A stretch of 64,000 nucleotides of DNA from Qingrenia yutianensis (lineage in GTDB: Bacteria; Bacillota; Clostridia; UMGS1810). This document shows positions 16,681 to 25,719 of this stretch, piece by piece; the first letter of the stretch is position 1, and each line of letters starts with the position of its first letter. The translations under genes and the position numbers were made by a program. Below the pieces are notes generated by a model, which had not been told where the DNA came from, did no database searches, and saw nothing but the letters and a program-made list of their open reading frames with translations. The stretch spans positions 347,475 through 411,474 of the forward strand of contig NZ_JACRTE010000001.1 of assembly GCF_014385105.1 (NCBI RefSeq), written 5' to 3'.

Positions 16681-18975
16681 TTATCTCTTTACTTCCTCCA
16701 TAACGAACGACTCGATAATGTCACCGTCCTTTATGTCATTGAAGTTTTCAATTCCGACACCGCACTCGTATCCTGCGGCAACTTCTTTCGCATCGTCTTT
16801 AAATCGTTTCAAACTACTCAAAACGCCCTCGTGAACGATAATACCGTCACGGACAATACGTGTCTGCGAATTTCTTGTAATTTTACCGTCCTGAACGTAT
16901 GCACCGGCGATTGTGCCGACACCCGACACTTTAAACGTCGTTCTGACCTCTGCGTGACCGAGAACATTTTCTCTAAACTGCGGTGCGAGCATACCTTTCA
17001 TAGCGGCTTCGATTTCTTCAATAGCGTTGTAAATAACCCTGTAAAGTCTGATGTCCACCTCGTCGCGTTTTGCCGACGCCGCCGCACCCGAATCGGGACG
17101 AACATTAAATCCGACAATAATCGCATTCGACGCGGACGCAAGCATAACGTCCGACTCGGTGATACCGCCGACACCGCCGTGTATGCATTTTACCCTTACT
17201 TCGTCGTTTGAAAGCTTTTCGAGCGACTGTTTAACCGCCTCAACACTGCCCTGAACGTCTGCTTTCACAATAATGTTAAGGTCCTTAACCTCGCCCTCTT
17301 TAATCTGGTCAAACAATGCGTCGAGCGACACCGCCTGACGTGAAACAGTGTTTTCGTCCTTAATTTTCTGTTTTCTCTTTTCAACGACACTGCGCGCTTT
17401 TTTCTCGTCGGTTACGGCATAGAAAATATCTCCGCCGACCGGAACTTCGTTAAGACCGACAACCTCAACCGGAACGGACGGACCTGCTTTTTTAACCGAC
17501 GCACCGCGGTCGTCAACCATTGCTCTTACTCTGCCGACTGCCGTGCCCGCAACGATAATATCGCCCACACGGAGTGTACCGTTTTGAACAAGAACCGTCG
17601 CAACAGGACCTCTGCCCTTGTCAAGCTGTGATTCGATAACGGTACCTTTTGCCTTTCTGTCGGGGTTTGCTTTGAGTTCTTTCATCTCGGCAACAAGCAA
17701 AACCATTTCCAAAAGACCGTCAATATTCTGTTTGTATTTTGCCGAAATCGGAACGCAGATTGTGTCACCGCCCCAAGCCTCGGGAATAAGCTCATATTCG
17801 GTGAGTTCCTGCATAATTTTATCGGGATTTGCACCCTCTTTGTCGATTTTGTTAATTGCAACAATAATTGTAACGCCTGCCGCTTTGGCATGGTTTATTG
17901 CTTCAACCGTCTGCGGCATAATTCCATCGTCCGCCGCAACAACAAGGATTGCAATATCGGTAACCTGTGCACCGCGCGCACGCATAGCTGTAAACGCTTC
18001 GTGTCCCGGTGTGTCGAGGAATGTGATTTTTTTATCGTTTACGCGCACTCTGTACGCACCGATGTGCTGTGTGATACCGCCTGCCTCGTTCGCAATAACG
18101 TTGGTGCTTCTGATAGCGTCCAAAAGCGAGGTTTTACCGTGGTCAACGTGACCCATAACAACAACAACCGGCGAACGCGGTTTTAAGCTTTCGGGCGAAT
18201 CCTCGGTGTCGTTAAAGAGCAAATCTTCTTCGGTAACGATAATCTCTTTCTCGATTTTAAAGCCCAAATCTTCGCCGACAAGCGACGCGGTATCAAAATC
18301 AATCACCTGGCTGATTGCCGCCATAATGCCGAGTTCAAAAAGTTTTTTAACAACCGTTGCCGCCGGAACCTCCAAACGCGCGGCAAAGTCGCCGACAGAA
18401 ATTTCGTCGGGCACCAAAACGGTTTTAACCTCAACGGTTTCTTTCTTTTCTTTCTCTTTTTTCGCCGCAGGGATGTTTGTCTTTTCGGGCTTTTTGTGCT
18501 GATTGCCCTTTTTAAGTTTCTGCTTTTTCTCAACATTCGATACCTTTTCAATATCGACAAGTTCTTCTATTTTTTCGGTATCGAGTTTTTCAAGGTCAAC
18601 AACGTTCTGACGCGTGTCAACAACTTTAAGATTGTCCTGTTTAACGATTTTAAGCGACTCCTCGCTCACTTCCTCGTCGAGAACAATCTCCTCTTTAAAC
18701 TCAATGCCTTTCTTTGCGGCTTCTTCTTTTTTCGCCTGTTTTTCAGCCTCTATTTTAGCCTTTTTCTCCTCGGCTTTGTGAGCAAAATATTCTTCAAGCG
18801 TCATTTTGTCGTCATATTTATTCATATAAATCGAAAAAATGAGATTGATGTCGTCGGGTTCAAGCTTTGCCGAGTGATTTTTCATCACAATGCCGTAATC
18901 GGCAAAAATACCGATAAGCTCTTTGCTCTGAACGCCGAAATCCTTTGCTATTTCGTGAATTTTTGGTTGTGCCAA
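16681..18975 (-). CDS. infB: Translation initiation factor IF-2
   Basis: GTPase that brings initiator tRNA to the ribosome. The 764 residues consist of a lysine/glutamate-rich N-terminal region (about 60-180), an IF2N module (about 185-235), then the G domain with GHVDHGKT at 275-282, DTPGHEAF at 321-328 and NKID, followed by domains II-IV. The TTG at 18975 lies 8 bases after GGAGG; an upstream GTG overlaps that site. Domain order and length fit a short Gram-positive IF-2. Confidence 0.96.
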   Translation of the reverse strand: MAQPKIHEIAKDFGVQSKELIGIFADYGIVMKNHSAKLEPDDINLIFSIYMNKYDDKMTLEEYFAHKAEEKKAKIEAEKQAKKEEAAKKGIEFKEEIVLDEEVSEESLKIVKQDNLKVVDTRQNVVDLEKLDTEKIEELVDIEKVSNVEKKQKLKKGNQHKKPEKTNIPAAKKEKEKKETVEVKTVLVPDEISVGDFAARLEVPAATVVKKLFELGIMAAISQVIDFDTASLVGEDLGFKIEKEIIVTEEDLLFNDTEDSPESLKPRSPVVVVMGHVDHGKTSLLDAIRSTNVIANEAGGITQHIGAYRVRVNDKKITFLDTPGHEAFTAMRARGAQVTDIAILVVAADDGIMPQTVEAINHAKAAGVTIIVAINKIDKEGANPDKIMQELTEYELIPEAWGGDTICVPISAKYKQNIDGLLEMVLLVAEMKELKANPDRKAKGTVIESQLDKGRGPVATVLVQNGTLRVGDIIVAGTAVGRVRAMVDDRGASVKKAGPSVPVEVVGLNEVPVGGDIFYAVTDEKKARSVVEKRKQKIKDENTVSRQAVSLDALFDQIKEGEVKDLNIIVKADVQGSVEAVKQSLEKLSNDEVRVKCIHGGVGGITESDVMLASASNAIIVGFNVRPDSGAAASAKRDEVDIRLYRVIYNAIEEIEAAMKGMLAPQFRENVLGHAEVRTTFKVSGVGTIAGAYVQDGKITRNSQTRIVRDGIIVHEGVLSSLKRFKDDAKEVAAGYECGVGIENFNDIKDGDIIESFVMEEVKR

Positions 18976-18989
18976 AACTACCACCTCCG

Positions 18990-19292
18990 TTAATTTTGCG
19001 GCAGACTCTTTTCAATCAGTCCTGCCAGTCCCTCGTCGCAGACCGCAACAACCGCGTTGTGCGTGTTGCCTATGCTGTGCCCCAAAGAAACCGAATCGCC
19101 AAAAAATACATATTTGACGTCATAAAATTTACAGCTGTTAGTGACGCTTTTAAGTGTGTTTTTTGCAGTGTCACAGCCGATAATCACAAGCTTTGCACTG
19201 CCCGACGAAATCGCGTCCTTACAGTTTTTCTCACCGCTTACAAGTCTGCCTGCTTTTTTTGCAAGACCTATAAGCATATATGTTCGCTCCAT
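18990..19292 (-). CDS. L7Ae/L30e-like ribosomal protein YlxQ
   Basis: A 100-residue protein of the L7Ae/L30e/S12e fold (GLAKKAGRLVSGEKNC, KLVIIGCDTAKNT). YlxQ proteins bind RNA kink-turns in Bacillus, but their cellular role is unclear. The gene stands between ylxR and infB as in other Firmicutes. The ATG at 19292 is preferred; a GTG at 19301 would overlap ylxR. Confidence 0.88.
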   Translation of the reverse strand: MERTYMLIGLAKKAGRLVSGEKNCKDAISSGSAKLVIIGCDTAKNTLKSVTNSCKFYDVKYVFFGDSVSLGHSIGNTHNAVVAVCDEGLAGLIEKSLPQN

Positions 19293-19293
19293 T

Positions 19294-19560
19294 TTAATCA
19301 CCGATAATTTCGTTAAGTTTTTGATAAATGTCCGCGCAGTCCGAAAGTTTCAGCGTGCGCGAAAGACGGTTCTTTTTTTCCGCTTTTGCAACGCATTTTC
19401 CGTCACGGCAAATATATGCCCCTCTGCCGAAAATTTCTTTGTCCGCATTTACAAAAACTTCGCCGTTTTTATTTTTAACGATTTTTATAAAATCAGCTTT
19501 TCCGCCCTTTTTTCCGCATCCTATGCAAGTGCGGACGGGCAAAAATTTACTCTCGCCCAC
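19294..19560 (-). CDS. YlxR family RNA-binding/nucleoid protein
   Basis: An 88-residue DUF448 protein with the signature RTCIGCGKKG near the N-terminus and GRGAYIC in the middle; two further cysteines may help bind a metal. The fold suggests RNA binding, and Bacillus YlxR (RnpM) has been linked to RNase P. GTG start with GGGAG 9 bases upstream. It lies 13 bases after nusA. Confidence 0.9.
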   Translation of the reverse strand: MGESKFLPVRTCIGCGKKGGKADFIKIVKNKNGEVFVNADKEIFGRGAYICRDGKCVAKAEKKNRLSRTLKLSDCADIYQKLNEIIGD

Positions 19561-19573
19561 AGTGTGTCACTCC

Positions 19574-20608
19574 CTACTCGTCGCGGTCGCTTTTGATGTC
19601 GATTTTATAACCCGTAAGACGCGCCGCAAGACGTGCGTTCTGTCCCTCTTTGCCGATTGCAAGAGAAAGCTGTGTGAAAGGAACGATTATATGCGCCTGT
19701 TTGTTTTCAACATCAACATTGAGCGATACAACCTCGGCAGGACTCAAAGCCGCTCTGATAAATTCTTCGGGATCGTCACTGTATTTTACAATGTCGATTT
19801 TCTCGCCGTTAAGCTCGTTGATAATAACCTGAACCCTTGCGCCCTTTGCACCAATGCACGCGCCTATCGGGTCAACGTTTTCATTGTTGGTTTTAACCGC
19901 CATTTTTGTCCTTGAACCTGCCTCGCGCGAGATACTCATAATTTCAACTATGCCGTCCTGAATTTCGGGAATTTCATTTTCAAAAAGTTTCTGCACAAGT
20001 GCTGCTTTTGCTCTCGAAACCGTGATAACAGGGCCTTTTGTGGTCTTTTTAACCTCGGTTACATAAACCTTTAAATGCTGGTGAAAATCGTACATTTCAG
20101 TGGGAACCTGCTCGGAAACCGGCAAAAACACCTCCGCTTTTCCTGCATCGAGATAAATATTTCTGCGCTCAATTCGCTGAATAATTCCCTCGATAACCGT
20201 GTGTTCCTTTGCCGAAAATTCTTCGTAGATGTTTTCTCTTTCAACCTCGCGGATTTTCTGCGTAACCATCTGCTTTGCGGTCTGTGCGGCAATACGTCCG
20301 AACGTTTTCGGCGTTGCCTCAATTTCAACCTCACTGCCGATGTCATACTGCTTGCTGATTTTGTGCGCTTCTTCAAGCGAAATTTCGGTTTGGGGGTCTG
20401 TAACCTCTTCAACAACCGTTTTTTTCGCAAAAACTCTTACAACGCCCGTTTCGTTGTCAATACTGACAAAAACGTTATCCTGATTTGTTTCGTAATTCTT
20501 TTTGTAAGCGGATATAAGCGCATTTTCAATCGTTTCAAGCAAAACTTCTTTTTTGATATTTTTTTCTCTTTCAATTTCCTCCAACGCCAATATGAACTCA
20601 CTGTTCAT
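19574..20608 (-). CDS. nusA: Transcription termination/antitermination factor NusA
   Basis: RNA polymerase-binding factor that controls pausing, termination and antitermination. The 344 residues show the N-terminal polymerase-binding domain, an S1 domain (about 130-200, EGIIQRIERRNIYLDAG) and two KH domains (ACIGAKGARVQVII, AIGKEGQNARLAARLTG). It ends right after KH2, the short form typical of Firmicutes. Confidence 0.96.
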   Translation of the reverse strand: MNSEFILALEEIEREKNIKKEVLLETIENALISAYKKNYETNQDNVFVSIDNETGVVRVFAKKTVVEEVTDPQTEISLEEAHKISKQYDIGSEVEIEATPKTFGRIAAQTAKQMVTQKIREVERENIYEEFSAKEHTVIEGIIQRIERRNIYLDAGKAEVFLPVSEQVPTEMYDFHQHLKVYVTEVKKTTKGPVITVSRAKAALVQKLFENEIPEIQDGIVEIMSISREAGSRTKMAVKTNNENVDPIGACIGAKGARVQVIINELNGEKIDIVKYSDDPEEFIRAALSPAEVVSLNVDVENKQAHIIVPFTQLSLAIGKEGQNARLAARLTGYKIDIKSDRDE

Positions 20609-20640
20609 TTTTCTTCAACGCCCCTTTTCAAAATAGTTAT

Positions 20641-21102
20641 TTAAAAAATTACCGCCAATTTTATACTCGAAATTTTGTCAAGCGGAATTTTGATTTCGCC
20701 GTTATCGTCGATTGTCACATAATCGTCGCCGTAACCTGTGAGCGTACCGCTCAAAAACTTTGCGCCGTTGATTTTTGTAAACAATCCCACATCAACCGTT
20801 CTGCCTTTATATTTTTCGTAATCTTCTTTGTTGCGCAGAGGTCTGTCTATGCCGGGCGACGAAACCTCAAGCATATACGCATTGGAAATCGGGTCGCTTT
20901 CGTCAAGCAAATCCGAAAGGTATCGGCTGACATTCTCGCAGTCGTTTATGGAAATGTTTTCATCGGGATTTTCCTTTTCGATAAAAACTCTCAAAACATA
21001 GTCCGCGCCCTCTTTTTTATATTCAATGTCAAAAAGCGAGCAGTCATATTTTTTTGCCGCGTCCTCAGCAAGCGATTTTACAACTTCCGTGATTTTAGCC
21101 AT
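20641..21102 (-). CDS. rimP: Ribosome maturation factor RimP
   Basis: Needed for 30S assembly. The 153-residue protein has the RimP blocks YVLRVFIEKE, LEVSSPGIDRPL and a C-terminal SH3-like domain. The ATG at 21102 has GGAGGTG 6 bases upstream; the longer in-frame reading starting at 21144 lacks such a site. First gene of the rimP-nusA-infB operon. Confidence 0.95.
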   Translation of the reverse strand: MAKITEVVKSLAEDAAKKYDCSLFDIEYKKEGADYVLRVFIEKENPDENISINDCENVSRYLSDLLDESDPISNAYMLEVSSPGIDRPLRNKEDYEKYKGRTVDVGLFTKINGAKFLSGTLTGYGDDYVTIDDNGEIKIPLDKISSIKLAVIF

Positions 21103-21166
21103 TTTAACACCTCCGCGTACATTGCACATTTTTGTGCAGTGCAAAAAATTACCTCATACAATACGA

Positions 21167-21191
21167 AAGAGTGGGTTTAGCCCACTCTCTT
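21167..21191 (-). promoter_or_regulatory. Perfect hairpin in the rimP operon leader
   Basis: AGAGTGGG and CCCACTCT form an 8-bp G/C-rich stem around a 5-base loop, about 70 bases before the rimP start. The T-poor flank argues against a simple terminator. A second, weaker stem (TTGCAC/GTGCAA) lies just before the ribosome site. Comparable leaders ahead of rimP have been proposed as attenuators in other bacteria. Confidence 0.55.
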
Positions 21192-21334
21192 GTCAAGTCA
21201 ATATTCAGTATATGGATATTCTACCACATATTTTATGAAAAATCAAGGCTTTTTTGTACTTTTTTTGAAAAATGTATGTAAATAACGGATATTTTATGCC
21301 CAAATACTCAAATTCGGAATTGTTTCGGGCATAA

Positions 21335-21361
21335 AAAAACTTCGGCAAAGCCGAAGTTTTT
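21335..21361 (-). terminator. Terminator after the acidic zinc-ribbon gene
   Basis: A perfect 12-bp stem AAAAACTTCGGC/GCCGAAGTTTTT with a 3-base loop and a T run on the minus strand. It begins 5 bases after the stop at 21366. Confidence 0.92.
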
Positions 21362-21365
21362 AAAA

Positions 21366-21794
21366 TTATTCCTCGTCGTCGCAGCCGCAGCAATCGTCGC
21401 AGTCGCAGTCGTCAAAATCAATGTCGATTTTTGTTTTGCAGTTGGGGCAGTAAATGTCCTCGTCTTTCAAAAGAGTATCCTCGTCAACGCATACGATTTC
21501 GTGGCACTCGGGGCATTCAACCTCGTAATACTCATCGTCATCACAGCAGTCATCGCAATCGCACTCATCACAGTCGAGAAGCTCTTCTTCAACAGCCGCC
21601 AAATCTTCGTCGATTAAGTCAACCTGCTCTGCAACCTCGTCCTGATAATCGTACAAATCGTCGATAGACTCATTGATCTCGTCCAAAACAGAAAGCAAAG
21701 CTTTAAAAATTTTGCCCTCGTTAGATTTGTCGTCGAATTTCATACCTTCCATTAAACCTTTAACATATGAAAGCTGATTTGATATATTTTCCAT
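21366..21794 (-). CDS. CD1247-type protein with acidic Cys-rich tail and zinc ribbon
   Basis: A 142-residue protein. The N-terminal half (residues 1-75) is a helical, acidic domain resembling the CD1247 N-terminal domain of clostridial proteins (SYVKGLMEGM, then DDLYDYQDEVAEQVD). A zinc ribbon follows, formed by CPECHEIVC and CPNCKTK. It is flanked by two runs of Asp and Cys (DCDECDCDDCC and DCDCDDCCGCDDEE). The function is unknown; metal binding is likely. Start ATG 21794 with GGGAGG. It follows efp by 44 bases. Confidence 0.75.
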   Translation of the reverse strand: MENISNQLSYVKGLMEGMKFDDKSNEGKIFKALLSVLDEINESIDDLYDYQDEVAEQVDLIDEDLAAVEEELLDCDECDCDDCCDDDEYYEVECPECHEIVCVDEDTLLKDEDIYCPNCKTKIDIDFDDCDCDDCCGCDDEE

Positions 21795-21838
21795 AAATTT
21801 AACCTCCCTTTAAATAAAAAACTGATTTAGAAAAAGCT

Positions 21839-22396
21839 TTACGCTCTTTCCATATATTCGCCTGTTCTTGTGTCAATTCTAATCATTTCGCCCTGGTCGA
21901 TAAAGAGCGGAACATTAAGTGTCGCGCCCGTTTCAACGGTTGCGGGTTTTGTAGCGCCTGTCGAAGTATCGCCCTTAAATCCCGGTTCGGTTTCGGTAAC
22001 CTGAAGTTCAACGAACGTGGGGGGTTCAACGCCGAAAACATTGCCTTTATACGAAAGCACTTTGACAACCATATTTTCTTTTACGAATTTGAACGAATCA
22101 CCGAGAGCCTCTTTGTTAAGCGGCATCTGCTCGAATGTTTCCTGATCCATAAAGTAATACAATTCGCCGTCTGTATATAAATACTCGTAGTCCTTTCTTT
22201 CGATATGCGCTTTGGGCATTTTTTCGGTAGGTCTGAAAGTTTTTTCAACCACCGCGCCTGTGATAACGTTTTTAAGTTTTGTTCTTACAAAAGCAGCGCC
22301 TTTACCGGGTTTAACGTGCTGAAATTCCACAATCTGGAAAACGTTGCCGTCAAGCTCAAAGGTAACGCCGTTTCTGAATTCACCTGCTGAAATCAT
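21839..22396 (-). CDS. efp: Elongation factor P
   Basis: Relieves ribosome stalling at polyproline stretches. The 185-residue protein has the three beta-barrel domains of EF-P; the tip loop reads VKPGKGAAFV with Lys32 at the position that is modified in many bacteria. The C-terminal signature is FIDQGEMIRIDTRTGEY. ATG 22396 follows AGGAGG. Confidence 0.97.
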   Translation of the reverse strand: MISAGEFRNGVTFELDGNVFQIVEFQHVKPGKGAAFVRTKLKNVITGAVVEKTFRPTEKMPKAHIERKDYEYLYTDGELYYFMDQETFEQMPLNKEALGDSFKFVKENMVVKVLSYKGNVFGVEPPTFVELQVTETEPGFKGDTSTGATKPATVETGATLNVPLFIDQGEMIRIDTRTGEYMERA

Positions 22397-22452
22397 TTTA
22401 AAAATCCTCCTGTAACTATATTCTAATGACGGTTTTAACCGACAAAAATTCC

Positions 22453-22482
22453 ATAATATTTATTTTAACCTATTTTTTGCAA
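22453..22482 (-). promoter_or_regulatory. Probable efp promoter
   Basis: Minus-strand TTGCAA, 18-base spacer, TATTAT, about 60 bases before efp. A GACGGTT/AACCGAC inverted repeat lies just downstream. The rest of the 172-base gap between efp and the peptidase gene shows nothing else. Confidence 0.45.
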
Positions 22483-22568
22483 AATAGCAAGTGTTTTTTT
22501 AAAATTTATCAATAATATTTCCTATTTTACATAAATAAGCCTTAATTTTTGCAATTTATAATAGAATT

Positions 22569-23627
22569 TTAGCCGATATGCTTCAAATCTTTTTCCGCTT
22601 TTGTGAGTATTTCAACTCCGTTCTTTTTAATGCAAACCATATCTTCAATTCTCACACCGCAAAAATTCGGAATATAAATGCCCGGCTCAACCGTGACGAT
22701 ATTTCCGGGTTTTAATATCGTTTTATTTTTCGGCGAAAGTGTCGGCTGTTCGTGAATGTCAAGCCCTACCCCGTGACCGAGCGCGTGACCGAATGTACCT
22801 TCGTAGTCTTTGTTGATGATATTCTCCGCGGTAAAATGCGCATTACAGCACATCTCGCCCGATTTAAGCATATCCTCCGCCGTTTTCTGCGCTGTTAAAA
22901 CTGTATCGTAAACCCTTTTTGCCTCGGCTGAAATCTCGCCGACCGCAAAGGTACGCGTAATGTCCGAGCAGTATCCGTTGTAAACACAGCCGTAGTCAAG
23001 CACAACCAAATCACCGTATTCAAGCTTTTTGGACGTCGGCGTTCCGTGAGGGAGCGCACCGCGCGCACCCGACGCGCAGATTGTATCAAACGAATTTCCG
23101 CTTGCGCCGTTTCTCTTCATAAAAAAGTCAATTTCGTTTGCAGCATCAATTTCCGTCATACCGGGTTTTGCAAATTTTATAATATGCTCAAACGCTTTGT
23201 CCGCAATGTCAACCGCTTTTTTGATATTTTTAATTTCCGCCGCACTCTTTTTTGCACGGAAATTGTAAATTGCACCGCCGACGCACGCAAGCTTGTTGAA
23301 AATTTTTGAAAATTTCGCAAAAGATGCATATGAAATTGAAAGATTTTCAAATCCCGTATGCTTTAAATTTGCCGTCATAGCCTTTAAATCGGCACTTTTT
23401 ACGTCGATGATCTCATAGTGCGGACACTGCATTTTCGCCTGCGTGATATATCGAAAATCCGTAATAAGATAGAGAAAATCAAGTCCGATTATAAGATATG
23501 CGCTTGTGCCTTTGTATCCGCTGTAATAAAAAACATTTTTAAGATCGGTCACAAGCATACTGTCAAGCTTATTTTTCACAAGAAAACTTCGCAGTTTTTT
23601 AATTCGTGAAAGCGTTTCGTCTGCCAT
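22569..23627 (-). CDS. M24 family aminopeptidase P/Xaa-Pro peptidase
   Basis: Cytoplasmic metallopeptidase predicted to cleave X-Pro bonds. The 352 residues hold a small creatinase-like N-terminal domain (1-120) and the pita-bread catalytic domain. Metal ligands are visible: Asp in VVLDYG, Asp in SDITRTFAVG, His in GHALGHGVGLDIHE, Glu in TVEPGIYI and Glu in RIEDMV. It lies directly upstream of efp, as in many Firmicutes. Confidence 0.92.
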   Translation of the reverse strand: MADETLSRIKKLRSFLVKNKLDSMLVTDLKNVFYYSGYKGTSAYLIIGLDFLYLITDFRYITQAKMQCPHYEIIDVKSADLKAMTANLKHTGFENLSISYASFAKFSKIFNKLACVGGAIYNFRAKKSAAEIKNIKKAVDIADKAFEHIIKFAKPGMTEIDAANEIDFFMKRNGASGNSFDTICASGARGALPHGTPTSKKLEYGDLVVLDYGCVYNGYCSDITRTFAVGEISAEAKRVYDTVLTAQKTAEDMLKSGEMCCNAHFTAENIINKDYEGTFGHALGHGVGLDIHEQPTLSPKNKTILKPGNIVTVEPGIYIPNFCGVRIEDMVCIKKNGVEILTKAEKDLKHIG

Positions 23628-23648
23628 TATAAAAATCCTTTCGGTGCT

Positions 23649-24497
23649 TTATTTTTGTGCAAGGTACATATTTTTCATTTCGAGAGCGTCCTCCGCCATT
23701 GTTCCGTTCGACTCGCAGATGATTGTGGGCGAAAGATTTTTCTTATAAATTATCTCCGCAATGGGCAAAAATTCGGGACCGTACATCGTGTCAGCAAGCG
23801 TGTGATGCTTCTTTTCACCGCCCTGCGTAAATTCGATACGGCTGAAATGCGAATGAAAAATGTTAAGTCTGTCGTGCCCCAAGCCGTTTTCGATTTTATC
23901 AAAAATTTCGAGGTAGTCGGAATATTCCTTAAGCGAGCCGAGTCCGCGCGCATTAAGATGTCCGAAATCTATCGTCGGCAAAAGATAATCATCCAGTCTG
24001 CAAAGTTCTATAACCTCGTCCAAATCGCCGAGCTGATTTATTTTTCCCATAGTTTCGGGGCAGATGTGCACGTGCGAAAGCCCGAGTTCTTTTGAACGTT
24101 CAAGCGCAATTTTGAGCGTTTTTTTCGCATATTCCATAGCAACGCGTCTGTCCATTTTCGCGCACGCGCCCGAATGAACAACAATCCTGTCAGCGCCCAT
24201 AAAATCCGCCGCCGCAAGGGTATCGGTGATGTATTTCACGCTTTTTTCGCGTTTTTCCTCGTTGTCGGTTGCAAGGTTAATGTAATACGGTGCGTGAATA
24301 CTTAATTTTATGCTGTTTTCCCTCGCCTCATTTCCAAGTTTTTCGGCAGTCGGCTGTGTGATTTTCACGCCCTTCGAGCATTGATATTCATATGCGTCAA
24401 GACCCTTTTCTTTGAGCCATTTCGGCATTTGGAGCGACGATTTGTAACCCTCGTTATAAAAACTCTCCGAATTTCCGCTCGGTCCAAAATATACCAT
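23649..24497 (-). CDS. Endonuclease IV-like AP endonuclease family protein
   Basis: TIM-barrel protein of the AP endonuclease 2/Nfo family, 282 residues. Family zinc-ligand positions are recognisable: LSIHAPYYINLA, DRIVVHSGA, ICPETMG, PTIDFGHLNA, FHSHFS and a C-terminal ICESNG. Nfo cleaves at abasic sites in DNA; the more divergent sugar-isomerase relatives share the fold, so the exact activity is inferred. Start ATG 24497 with AAAGGAG. Confidence 0.85.
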   Translation of the reverse strand: MVYFGPSGNSESFYNEGYKSSLQMPKWLKEKGLDAYEYQCSKGVKITQPTAEKLGNEARENSIKLSIHAPYYINLATDNEEKREKSVKYITDTLAAADFMGADRIVVHSGACAKMDRRVAMEYAKKTLKIALERSKELGLSHVHICPETMGKINQLGDLDEVIELCRLDDYLLPTIDFGHLNARGLGSLKEYSDYLEIFDKIENGLGHDRLNIFHSHFSRIEFTQGGEKKHHTLADTMYGPEFLPIAEIIYKKNLSPTIICESNGTMAEDALEMKNMYLAQK

Positions 24498-24520
24498 AAA
24501 TTTATTCTCCTTTGCCTGAT

Positions 24521-25642
24521 TTATGAAGTTTGTTTTTCGGCGCGTTCAGCCTCTTTTTTGTCCATATATTCGCACAAAAGCGTTTTTATAAGCGCCGCAA
24601 TCGGCACTGCGAGAAGTATTCCGGCAATACCGAAAAATCCGCCGCCGACGAGTATTGCAAAAATTACCCAGAATGGCTTTATCGAAAACGAATTGTTTAC
24701 AAGGTTCGGCTGAATAACATTCGCGTCAATCTGCTGTAAAATTATAAGTGCAGCCGCCGCCCAAACGCCTTTCATAAAGTTTGCAGTAAAGCAGGTTACA
24801 ATCGCCGTCAGCGCCGTTGCGATTATCGCGCCGAAATACGGAATAAGATTGAACGTTCCGAGCATAAGCGCGAAAATGTGTGCGTATTTCACCTTTAAAA
24901 TCGTCAGCACAATAAACGAAAGGATAAACACAGCAACCGCGTCGATAAGCAGACAATAGAGGTATTTATAAACAAATTCAGTCGCCATTTTAACACATCT
25001 TGCAACTTTGTTATATGTTTTTTCGCGCACAGCAATTTTGAAAAATCTTTTTGCGGTGTTTTTTAATCTGTCGCGGTCAAGAAGGACATAAACCGAGATT
25101 ATAAGTCCCATAAACACATTTACAAATGCGGCTGAAAATCCCATAACGCCCGACGCATACTGATTTATGCTCTCGAATTTCACATATTTCATAATGTTAT
25201 CGACACTTACAAGTTTTTCGAGATAATCAAGGTCGATTTTCACAATATCAAGACTGTTCACATAGTCGGTCATACGCTCAATAAGCGCAGGCACCTGATA
25301 CACAAAATCGCCGATGTTTTTAACAAGAGGCGGAATTAAAAAGTAAATAATCGCGCCGAAAATTCCGAGGACAACCACAAATGTGAGCACAACCGCAAAA
25401 CCGCGCCTGTTTTTGCGCACAAAATTATTTTTACACCTATGAAATAGCGTTTCAAACTTTATGCAAAGAGGATACAGTAAAAGCGCGATTGCAAATCCCC
25501 AGCCGAACGGTGCAAGAATTTTCAAAAGCTTTTTAAACCAGTCGATAATCACACCGAAGTTGTCAAACGTTTTATAAACCGCAATGAGCAGAACTCCGAT
25601 TATAAAAACGGCAATATAGCTTTTTTGAAATCTGTTTTTCAA
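24521..25642 (-). CDS. AI-2E family transporter (YtvI/PerM-like)
   Basis: Membrane protein of 373 residues with seven or eight predicted helices: two at the N-terminus, one near 80-105, then a soluble stretch and a cluster of helices after about 170. The hallmark PYFGAIIAT and ADANVIQP-like QIDANVIQPNLV motifs are present. Members include proteins proposed to export AI-2 and proteins linked to sodium/proton exchange; the substrate cannot be told. TTG start with GGAG 7 bases upstream. Confidence 0.85.
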   Translation of the reverse strand: MKNRFQKSYIAVFIIGVLLIAVYKTFDNFGVIIDWFKKLLKILAPFGWGFAIALLLYPLCIKFETLFHRCKNNFVRKNRRGFAVVLTFVVVLGIFGAIIYFLIPPLVKNIGDFVYQVPALIERMTDYVNSLDIVKIDLDYLEKLVSVDNIMKYVKFESINQYASGVMGFSAAFVNVFMGLIISVYVLLDRDRLKNTAKRFFKIAVREKTYNKVARCVKMATEFVYKYLYCLLIDAVAVFILSFIVLTILKVKYAHIFALMLGTFNLIPYFGAIIATALTAIVTCFTANFMKGVWAAAALIILQQIDANVIQPNLVNNSFSIKPFWVIFAILVGGGFFGIAGILLAVPIAALIKTLLCEYMDKKEAERAEKQTS

Positions 25643-25667
25643 AAAATCACTCCTTAAATTTTATTAC

Positions 25668-25700
25668 AAATACCTCCCCACATATTATGGGGAGGTATTT
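25668..25700 (-). terminator. Terminator of the large SLH gene
   Basis: A perfect 13-bp stem (AAATACCTCCCCA/TGGGGAGGTATTT) with a 7-base loop lies 20 bases after the SLH stop. The T tract on the minus strand is short. Confidence 0.8.
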
Positions 25701-25719
25701 AAGGCTTTTATGCCGTTTT

